64,000 bases of DNA from Peltaster fructicola (taxonomy: Eukaryota; Ascomycota; Dothideomycetes): NCBI GenBank assembly GCA_001592805.2, contig CP051141.1:2418001-2482000 (forward strand), given 5' to 3'. Below, piece after piece: positions 55,734 to 64,000 of this stretch. Below the pieces are notes generated by a model that did not search any database, had not been told where the DNA came from, and saw only the letters and a program-made list of their open reading frames with translations. Positions within the stretch are counted from its first letter, which is position 1; each line of letters opens with the position of its first letter. A program made the position numbers and the translations under genes.

Positions 55734-57266
55734 GCTGCCGCTGCTGTCGTGGTCCAGTGAATTAAAACATACACAGAAGAAGTGAGCACATGCTGAGGGA
55801 AGACCAAAAAGCAGGAATGCTCTCTCAGATGTCAGAGCAGATGGATGAACGCAAGGCCAAGGTGTGTTCGTGCCAGGAAGACTACTGTAATGGACGTTGA
55901 ACCTTGTGCATGGGTGCATAGACGGGTGGGCAGCTCAAGAACCTGCGCCACTCATCGGCCATGGTGGCCATGTAGCAACAAACTATGAATGGCTGCTTCG
56001 AATGATCGACTGTACGGGGAGCCGAAAGATGAAGTGTTACATGCATGAGATGGTGAAAGTGTAGCACGAGCAGGCCTCTGCCGCATTTCAATGACGAGAT
56101 CGAGTGTCCCATTGCGGTAAAGCGTCACAGTAGAATGCAGGGCTGCGACAACATCCATGCTTCGATATTTCGCTTTCCGACGTGCCATACTGGCCATATG
56201 CCACTTCCGGATCGCTCTTCATGATGCCTCGATGCTCAGCACAATGCTGACGTCTGCTGCAGGGGACTGTAAACATATACCTATGTTGTACTCTTCGCTC
56301 TTGTCCGACAGGGGTCAACGGCACGGACAAAGCTTCACTTCATGAACTCACACATGCTTCGAATCATACATGTTGTTCTCGACCGAGTTGTAACCCGCAG
56401 CCTTACAATACCATGCGAGCACCATCGAAGGCCTCTTTGCCTCTGATGATATAGCGGCAAATCTGACACAGCGATGAATAGGGTCTTCGCAAAGCCTATC
56501 CGACATATCGAGTACATACCGTATGTCTAGCTCACCGATTGACAATGGCGAGCACTGCAACAGTGAGACCTTACTTTCCAAGGCATTAAACGAAGCTACT
56601 CACGACCAGATCCACGACCTACGTGCTGCGCCAGCGACGACCGTGCACCACTTGAAAGAGCCACAATATACGAGCAAGCTTCCAAGTCACTGCTGGAGGC
56701 AACACAAGAACAGTGCTGTGATATCGTAGAAGGCCAATGCTCTGCCACAAGAGGTATCGATGTCGTGATTACATCAATCTGCTGGAGCGAATCTACTGCT
56801 TGTTTGTATATTCATCAGATCTTGCCATTGATCAAGCAGTTGCGGATGCTCTGCACAAGGTTGCTGGTTACGACTTTGTGAGCACGAGAACGAAGCACGA
56901 CTTGCGGCAGCATACCCAGAAGAGATTCCCAAACATGGAATTGCTGCCCTTTCACTGACTTCGGCTCTGCGTCTGACCTGCTGGCACTGGCCGTGGTCGA
57001 AGCTGACACAGGTAGCAACAGGATCAAGCTCTCCAACAGCGCTTCCCATTGAGAATTGCTGTCCTGAACTGGTGGCAACAACGGTCCCATCGCCATCTTA
57101 CACCACTTTCTGGTCGTCATGGCTGTCATATCAGACGTCGTGGGTTCATGACACTCACCGATGAGCTGTACGATGTCTCGGGGTCTGTCATAGCCGAGTT
57201 CATTCGGAGTATCGACATTTGCTGCTTGTGAAGAGCTCAAAGCTACACTAGACGAGCACATATCTC
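55734..57266. other. 1.5-kb gap, no gene supported
   Basis: Short minus-strand frames at 55952-56330 and a 148-codon frame at 56815-57261 overlap or abut real genes but show no domain. 55734-56100 should include the DUF3112 promoter; the right end is the 3' flank of DBP4. Confidence 0.45.
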
Positions 57267-59648
57267 CTAGCCAAGCAACCTCGCAGCTTCTGCTTCGAGC
57301 TGGTCCAGCGTCTCAATTTCTCGTTCCTCGTCCTCATGCGCGATATCCCTTTGGAACCACTTCTTTTGCTTCTTACCGGCTGGTTCCAGGGCCTCTTCTT
57401 CATCATCGTCCGAGCCTGAATGCGATACTGCATCGGCGATGAAGTTTGCCAGTGCATCCTCACCGTGGTCGACTGCATCCTTCTCATCCTCCGAAGCCTC
57501 CTCAGCTCTTTCTCGTTCTTTGCGCTTCTCTTTCTTCTGTCGTCGTTTCTCCTTCGCCAATGCCTTGTCTGCCACATCTGCTGCCCTGACACGCTCTGTC
57601 TCACCAACGACGAACTTGCGTCGTTGATCTTCAGCTGTACCTCGTGCGTGGAAGTCATTCTCATCTTCAAGCTCATATACCTCATGAGCATTCCCATCGT
57701 CGTCGAAGACCAGCTTACTTCCAGAGTCTTTGAGTTTGAGCAGCTTCTTTTTCGACTTGAGCAGTTTCTCACGTCGTTTGGAGTCGAGCACAAGCGGTGC
57801 TTTTGCGCCAGGGATGTGGATTGTTTTGACTTGCGCTTCGTCGTTCTCGGACTCTTCGACACCTTCTGGAGCATCAACACCTGCAGGTATACGTTGCTTC
57901 ACTGCGAACAATTCATCGCCATCTGCATCAGAGTCGTTGTCCAGACCAGCAGCATCGTCGTCACGAATCATCTTCGCATAGTCCTTGCCAAGAATATCTT
58001 GGTTTTGTCGTTCGAACATGCGGTCATACTTGGTGCGTACCGTCTCCTTCTTAGAGCCCTTGGCACCCTGTTCGCCATCTGAGTCGTCTGTTGCCGCATC
58101 GGTCTCTTGATACATGGCTTCTCTGCTGGCGTTCTTTCGATTCTTCACCTCATTCGTGTCGGCCTTGAGGAATTTGATTCTCGGCGCACCAGGGAGGCCC
58201 AAGCCAGATGCATACCCTTCCAGATCGTATTGATCCAGCTTGAAGATGCCCTTGTCTTTCTGCACATGCAGACTTCGTACGTAGGATGCGAATGCCTTCT
58301 GTCCCAGATACTTCAGCTGCGGATCCTTGAAACACATATTCTGCATCTGGTCCTTGATGCTGGTCTGCTTCTTCGTGCGTACGTTGATCCTTTCAATCGG
58401 AACCTTCTTCGCTACGAGACGTTCGAGCATACCTTCCTCTTCGGCGGGATCCAGGAAGAGAACTGCTCTGCCTTCGCGCTCGTAGCGAGCTGTGCGACCC
58501 ACTCGGTGAATGTAAGTATCGGCGTCCTCTGGACAATCGACCTGCACAACCCAATCAACAGCTGGAAAGTCCAGACCTCTCGCAGCCACATCGGTGCAGA
58601 ACAGACAGCTATGCTTTGCTTGCGCAAACCTCTGTGTCATCTCAAGTCGAGTAACTTGCTTCTGTCGACCGTGGAGATGAAGCAAAGGTATACCAGGCTG
58701 CATGTGTCGAAATGTCTCGTGCACGAAACGGACCTGCTTGCCAGAAGAGAGAAAGACGAGGATTTTCGCCTTCTTCGTGGACTGTAAGAACGACCAGAGC
58801 GTATCAAGCTTGTCTGGCAGTGGTGTGATGACATAGTTCTGCTGCAGCTTCTTGGGCGTTGCCGTGCTGGCTGTCTCGTGGACCGCGATGTACTCTGGCT
58901 CTCGCAGTGATAGTCTTGCCAGATCTGACACTTTCTTGGTTTGTGTGGCACTGAACAGCAGAGTCTGTCTCTCGCTAGGGAGATACTCAACTATCGCATC
59001 CACATCCTTCTGAAAACCCATGTCTAGGATGCGATCAGCCTCGTCCAGTACCAACATCTGTAACGAGTCCACATTGAACGCGGCTGTCTGACTGAGGTGC
59101 TGGAGTATCCTGCCTGGCGTGCATACCACGATGTTCATCCTGATCAAGGCGTCTCTTTCTTCCTTCAAGCTCTTGCCTCCGATGATCAGCCCTGCCGAGA
59201 AGAGATGTCCCTTTCGACCCACTTGTCGCAGGATTTCGAAGATCTGTACGGCCAGCTCGCGGGTGGGCGCAATGATCATGGCACCCAGACCTGCGTCTGC
59301 GCCAATGCATTGTGAGCGGTAGAGGTTTTCGAGGACAGGCACGATGAAAGCCAAAGTTTTGCCGCTTCCAGTTCTTGCAGCACCGAGGATGTCCTTGCCC
59401 TGCAACGCTGAGGGAATCGCTTTGGCTTGAATGTCGGTGAGTGTGCTGAAATGCGAAGCTTTCAGTCCCGCGCGACTCTCATCGCTCAAGGGTAGTTCGT
59501 CGAAGGACTTGAACGTCGCTTTGAGGTCGAGGTCTTCCACTGCTTGTTGAAGAGCTGGGCCATCATTGTCGTTTCTCTTCCTCTTGATCCCTCGAAGCTG
59601 TCTCTTGACCTTGGTGGGTCGTGTCCTCCCAGTGACCTCTGCAGCCAT
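57267..59648 (-). CDS. DBP4: DEAD-box RNA helicase Dbp4
   Basis: A single exon of 793 residues. The Q motif is at [27 protein letters not shown], Walker [10 protein letters not shown] at 90-98, [20 protein letters not shown] at 202-205 ([13 protein letters not shown]), [15 protein letters not shown] and HRVGRTAR. The C-terminal part has [25 protein letters not shown], typical of Dbp4/Hca4, then a charged coiled tail. Dbp4 releases the U14 snoRNA from pre-rRNA in 40S assembly (nucleolus). Full length with the first ATG. Confidence 0.96.
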   Translation of the reverse strand: MAAEVTGRTRPTKVKRQLRGIKRKRNDNDGPALQQAVEDLDLKATFKSFDELPLSDESRAGLKASHFSTLTDIQAKAIPSALQGKDILGAARTGSGKTLAFIVPVLENLYRSQCIGADAGLGAMIIAPTRELAVQIFEILRQVGRKGHLFSAGLIIGGKSLKEERDALIRMNIVVCTPGRILQHLSQTAAFNVDSLQMLVLDEADRILDMGFQKDVDAIVEYLPSERQTLLFSATQTKKVSDLARLSLREPEYIAVHETASTATPKKLQQNYVITPLPDKLDTLWSFLQSTKKAKILVFLSSGKQVRFVHETFRHMQPGIPLLHLHGRQKQVTRLEMTQRFAQAKHSCLFCTDVAARGLDFPAVDWVVQVDCPEDADTYIHRVGRTARYEREGRAVLFLDPAEEEGMLERLVAKKVPIERINVRTKKQTSIKDQMQNMCFKDPQLKYLGQKAFASYVRSLHVQKDKGIFKLDQYDLEGYASGLGLPGAPRIKFLKADTNEVKNRKNASREAMYQETDAATDDSDGEQGAKGSKKETVRTKYDRMFERQNQDILGKDYAKMIRDDDAAGLDNDSDADGDELFAVKQRIPAGVDAPEGVEESENDEAQVKTIHIPGAKAPLVLDSKRREKLLKSKKKLLKLKDSGSKLVFDDDGNAHEVYELEDENDFHARGTAEDQRRKFVVGETERVRAADVADKALAKEKRRQKKEKRKERERAEEASEDEKDAVDHGEDALANFIADAVSHSGSDDDEEEALEPAGKKQKKWFQRDIAHEDEEREIETLDQLEAEAARLLG

Positions 59649-60131
59649 TGCATCAGAACATTAGCATAAGACTTCGGGTTTGTGAGATGGGTTGACCAAA
59701 CATTTTCAAGCCTCTGCGTCACTCGTCAAAATAGCTGACTAAAGCTGCTAGCTCGTCCTTAGCGGCATAACAAGTCGATCTATCGCATCCTTCGATGCTT
59801 TCTTCAGTCGCCTACAATACTATCAACACGCCTCGCATCACAGCCGATTGATGCACCGGGTTCGCGCTCAGTCCCTTGAAAGCTTCGTGCCTCTTAATTA
59901 CACTTTTGAAAGACTTGTAGTCGAACGATGAGTTTCTATGCTATTCTTGCGCTCATGGCTATCACATGTCTTTTGAGCTCGCACAAATCGATGACTTTTG
60001 CGAATGCGATGCACACCGTGCTTTGCATGGCTCAGTATGCTCGAAGTCGATGTTCGTCAAACAGGTGTTCCCGGATCTCCAGCTTGTGTCAGCGTGGCAT
60101 TTCACTTGATCATCTGTGTTCAACAACGGTC
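59649..60131. promoter_or_regulatory. DBP4 promoter and 3' flank of the patatin gene
   Basis: 483 bp, both neighbours on the minus strand. No other feature is seen. Confidence 0.45.
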
Positions 60132-63100
60132 TCATTCCAATTCACCCGCCGCATTCCTGTCGCCTTCGAGTTCTGCGATCATTGCGTCGCCTCCGAGTTC
60201 TGCAATTGATGTACCGCTTCCTGAGGTAGGAGGGTCGAGACTGTTCTTGTGCTGCGGCCGTGGAGCATACTGTTCGGACATATGGTAGGGAACGGAGAAA
60301 TGCTGAGTGTTCTGTACAGATTCAGACCTTTCCTTGTGCTGCGGCTGAGGAGCATAGTGATCAGAAAGGTGGTATGGTGGAGGTCCTGGTCGTCCTGACT
60401 CCATGAATAATGTCGACTTTCGGGCGTTATGCACCTCAGAGTCATCAGGCCATGTGTCTTGAGATGTATCTCTGAGGTGATTAGCTTTGCCATATCTTGC
60501 AATTCTATCCTTCATGGCAAATGGTCCACGCAGAGGTGGGGGCTGCCAAACTCGTCGCTGACTCCTACTTCTTCCAGTCCAACGAGCAGAGGGCCGCGAC
60601 TTCATCACTTGTCGTCGCTCTGCACTCAGGTCAGCATAGTATCAAGAGCACTCTATGGCCCTTACCCATTGTGCCCACTTTCTGTTCGTGCAGTCTTCTC
60701 GGAAAACCGCTGATCGGAAACTCCTGCCCGGTACCGAAACAGAGCGAGATGTCCGTTATGGTAGTACTGCTCTTGACCACAATGTCGCAGATTCGAGGTC
60801 TCGGACGGAATATGCCCCTTTCCATGTTGCCAAGTACAGTCTTGTCAAGGTCGAGTACGTGCAACAGGCGTGGCTCATCACCGAGCAGTCCTACCTTGAA
60901 GTGTGCGACAGAGCTGTGCCTAGATCCACAGTATTTGGCGATGAATCGACCAAGGGCTTTGACCTTTTCGCCTGTATCGTCGAGACCCCGATTGCTGAAG
61001 CGGCAAACAATTGAACCTAGAGGAATCAGCCATGCGCATGCATGAGAGAAGTCGAGACATACCAGAGACTCCGATGGTGTCGTTTGGTTTGACCTCAGGA
61101 GCTTCTGAGTGGAAATAGAAACAGGTTGCCACCAATCTTTGCGCCAGAGGAATCATGCGAGGATTTGACTTGATATCGTGCTCGGCCCATTTGCGAACAC
61201 CCTCCATCTGCTCTATATCATCCATCCTAGGCATACCTTGTGCCATGAAGGGGCTGAATCTTTGATATCTGCCCCTATGGACGCCAGGGGCCTTGACGTG
61301 GATGTAATCGTCCCAGATTGCCTCAGTATCCAGCCCATTATGCAGCCGTGTTGCAGCTAGTTTGACCATGAATTGTCCTTGAGATACCACACCTCGTGCT
61401 GCATACTTGCTCTTGATGACCTTCTCGCTTCTTGAACAATACCCGCCACCGACAGACAAGATAATGTCTGGATGCTCGAGCTGAGTACTAGGCCAGATCA
61501 GTTTCCTCTCGCGATCCGCAATGTTGATGGGATTGTTGTTGTAAACACCACCATCCAGGAAAATGGAGCTTGATGGCTTATGCTCGTACGGCTCGAAGTA
61601 TGTCGGCGCTGCTGATGTGGCGCGGGCACTGCATTGAGAGTTAGCAAGTCCGAATATCTGTCGACGATTACTCACATCTGCCAGAGCTTCAACTCGTGCC
61701 CTGCTTCGCTAGGACGATAGAGGTTGTATGGCACTACGATTGGTCAACAATCATGCACTATTGTGACTGAGTACATCAGGCTCACATTTATCCGCACAAA
61801 GGCGATTGTAATTTGTGAAGATCGTGGCAGATCCTACACCCGAGGTCGAAGTGATCGCTACCTTGATGTCCCTGCCCGAGGATCCGTCTTGCGGGCCACC
61901 GAATAAGTAATTTTGATCGCCGAATATCCTCATAAGGGCCTGCTCAAGGGGCTCCGTTTGGTACTTGCCATGGTTCCAGTACTCCACGAGCTTGCCGAGG
62001 AACGGCCAGTTCGAACCTTTGATTGGCGTGAATGCCTTGTATGACAGCTCCCGGAACGACACCATACACTCTGCGACTGTCATATTTCGTGCTGTCAACG
62101 CCAGAGCTATGATTCCGCCAGCACTAACATCTGTCGTTAGCATCTCAGGCGGCAACCGGATAGCACAACATACCTGGTTCCAACGATCAGGTCGAAGAAG
62201 TGTTTGATATGTAAGGGCGGTCCAAGCAAGTCCTCCAGCTGTCGAAGCATTTCGAGCTCGACGATACCTTTGATGCCACCTCTTTTCGGAGATAGTCAGC
62301 TACAAGTCCTTAGGACAGATTGCTACGCAACCACTTACCCGTCTAAAGTCAAGACCCGGATGCCACTGTCGAGAGGTCTCAGAGTAATCTTGCATGGATC
62401 ACGGAACGACCAGTTCTTCTCCATAGGACATTCCATGATGCTGTATGATCGACCGGCCGTGCTATCACCATATAGCTCGAGACAAGGAGTACAGATAACG
62501 TGCCCGCACGGTAGAGAGTGCTCTGGTGCTTCAAAAAGACAACAAAAGCATACAGAGTGGCTTGTCAGTGTCTTCGGGTCGCCTTCTGTTGCATGATCGA
62601 AGAATTCCGTGAGTACCTTCGTCTTGTGCACCATCGCTGCTGCCTGCAGTTCGGAGTAGTTCGACTCCAGCTGTTGCTGTTGTGTAAGATCACGACACTC
62701 TTCGAGATAATTGTAGATCTGCTCCTCGAAATTGCTGATATACTTGCTGTAGGTGAATTCAGAGACCCATTCACCATGGGCGATGATCTTACCATCCTTG
62801 GACTGATGGCCTTTGACATGTGCGTTCCGAACGTTGACACATCTCCTGCTGCCGGAAGCGTATTCGCAAGGCCAGTGTTGTTCGCAGAAGTTCTCCAGAG
62901 CGTCTTCAAGATGGTCCAGATACTTTGGGAATATGTCCTTAGCAGTGCCTACCAAGCATTAGGAGTTGACCACGAGCTGAAGGTGTCAGCACTTGCCTTT
63001 GATCTTATTGCGGGTTACGTCAAGCATGATGCATGACGCAATGAGGTATGAGAGCTCATCGAAGATGTTGTGTCCTCCCTTGCGGGGCCATCTGTCCATG

Positions 63101-64000
63101 ACCTGGCAGGCAAGCTTCATAATGTTACCGGCGAAGTTGTTCGGGACGGGACTGCGAGCGAAGGACGCCTGCACAAAGTCGAATGGCTTTTCGAAGTTGC
63201 AGGCAAAGTGATCAAATGCTCGCACCAGGAAGCTGTCGAACTCTTCGGAATCAGACAGCATCCTCAGAACGGCCTTCTTCTCTAGTGCAGTGTTACTTGC
63301 ATGATGTATAAGATCGTGAAGCCTTTGCAACTGGACCTTGAGAAGGTTTGGTCGATCTCCTGTCGGCACGTACACCACTTTGATTGAGCCATAGAATGAT
63401 TCAAGCAGGTGTTTGAAATCGTGTATCCGTTTGTCACGGCTTTCCCAAAACGCTGTATATCGTTTGAAAGTCGGATTCGAAACACAGTCCGCCATAGACT
63501 CTAGCACACGGCTCGTCGCTGTGTCAGGATCCCACCGCTCTTCTGGAGTGTTGTGGTCCATGGCGTTGAAGACAATGATTGCGTGCGGCAATACCGGCTG
63601 ATTCGACGAAGTTTGAATGGCGGCGTTGGCCCAGCTCAAAAGCAAGGAGAAAACACCCTCAATGGTTCTGGGATATGTTAGCTGTGGTGATATCTCGTCT
63701 GGATAGACATACTTGGGATTTCGGTGCACGAAGACGACGACATCAGAAAAGGTGTAAAGCACACGAGGATAGAGGTGCTTGACAAAGTACTCCCTCGTTC
63801 TCTTGGCGGCAGTCGTGGCCCACGTGAGATCTCTTTCGGTTGCATAACGCTGACGAGGACCTCGACCTGCCTTTCGTCGCTCCTCCTCAGCCTGTTTTCG
63901 CTTTTCGGCTTTCACTCTGGCACTCGCTGGGTCACGTTCGCCTCCTTCAAGACCTTCGCAATCCGCGTATAGACGCACCCGTGTTCCCGAGGATCCTGGA
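60132..64000 (-). CDS. GTPase-like / RING / patatin fusion protein (5' end off the window)
   Basis: Exons from the right edge: >64000-62997, 62948-62339, 62281-62174, 62123-61786, 61733-61676, 61628-61063, 61016-60666, 60619-60132. The most upstream part reads SGTRVRLYADCEGLEGGE, where DCEG fits a GTPase G3 (DxxG, as DTEGL in GBP/atlastin), and FSDVVVFVHRN and HAIIVFNAMD (G4-like NxxD) follow. A RING-type cluster comes next (CFCCLFEAPEHSLPCGHVIC, then CLELYG). The patatin domain has the glycine loop DGGGIKG, catalytic serine GTSAG and aspartate DGG (LDGGVYNNNP). A Pro/His-rich tail repeats YHLSDHYAPQPQHK and YHMSEQYAPRPQHK. It should be a phospholipase A-type hydrolase with ubiquitin-ligase and GTPase-like modules. 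The P-loop would lie beyond the edge. Intron 1 is GC-AG. Confidence 0.85.

Noticed and set aside
56815-57261. 148-codon minus-strand ORF right after the DBP4 stop
   Set aside because: It begins 5 bp past the DBP4 stop, leaves no room for a promoter and matches no family; most likely 3' UTR.
1-64000. tRNA genes
   Set aside because: I scanned by eye for T-loop GGTTCRANNC with matching acceptor stems and found none; a tRNAscan run could still find one.

Overview
The window is nuclear DNA from a filamentous ascomycete, most likely a Dothideomycete (the class is inferred from the overall look of the proteins). The evidence is as follows. Genes are dense on both strands. Introns are 37-80 nt with CTAAC-type branch points. 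Typical fungal genes are present: DASH DAD1, Rho4, Ras1 ending CC..CTVM, PAT1, a TBF1-like telobox protein, Zn2Cys6 regulators, GT15 and GT62 mannosyltransferases, and DUF3112, DUF3533 and DUF202 membrane proteins. I see no rRNA, convincing tRNA, CRISPR array or retroelement.

Layout. 0.9-8 kb: PEX12 (-), DAD1 (+), RHO4 (-), a molybdopterin-binding-domain protein (-) back to back with a glia maturation factor homologue (+), and RAS1 (-). 9.9-18.2 kb: TMA46 (-), OST4 (+), an unknown protein (-), RPL26/uL24 (+), GUA1 (-), BCP1 (+) and the Rieske protein RIP1 (-). 18.4-27.7 kb: PAT1 (-), a KRE2/KTR mannosyltransferase (+), TBF1-like (-) and mitochondrial uL23m (-), with a 2.1-kb gene-poor gap. 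27.7-31.1 kb is gene-poor. 31-45.2 kb: a Zn2Cys6 regulator (+), a GEA/GBF1 Arf-GEF (-), an ANP1-type GT62 protein (-), RFA2 (-), DBP10 (+) and a DUF202 protein (-). 45.3-47.9 kb: a DUF3533/SNG1-like gene lying between two ~195-bp inverted repeats with TA at both outer edges. 48-64 kb: a second Zn2Cys6 regulator (+), a PlsB/GNPAT-type acyltransferase (+), a DUF3112 membrane protein (-), DBP4 (-) and, running off the right edge, a GTPase-like/RING/patatin fusion (-).

Most genes are housekeeping: ribosome biogenesis and translation (DBP4, DBP10, BCP1, RPL26, TMA46, uL23m), secretion and glycosylation (GEA, OST4, KTR, ANP1), small GTPase signalling (RAS1, RHO4), peroxisome and lipid (PEX12, the acyltransferase), and DNA/chromosome functions (RFA2, DAD1, TBF1). 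They form no single pathway. Several pairs share short divergent promoters.

Three things stand out: the GTPase-like/RING/patatin protein, the inverted-repeat unit around the DUF3533 gene, and a run of genes whose frame breaks at or near short homopolymers although the flanking protein is well conserved (PEX12, TMA46, the unknown 12.5-kb gene, TBF1-like, the 48-kb regulator). Those breaks need resequencing or RNA data before being called biology. Exon limits below were set by hand from GT/GC..AG sites and frame, and checked for total length divisible by three.
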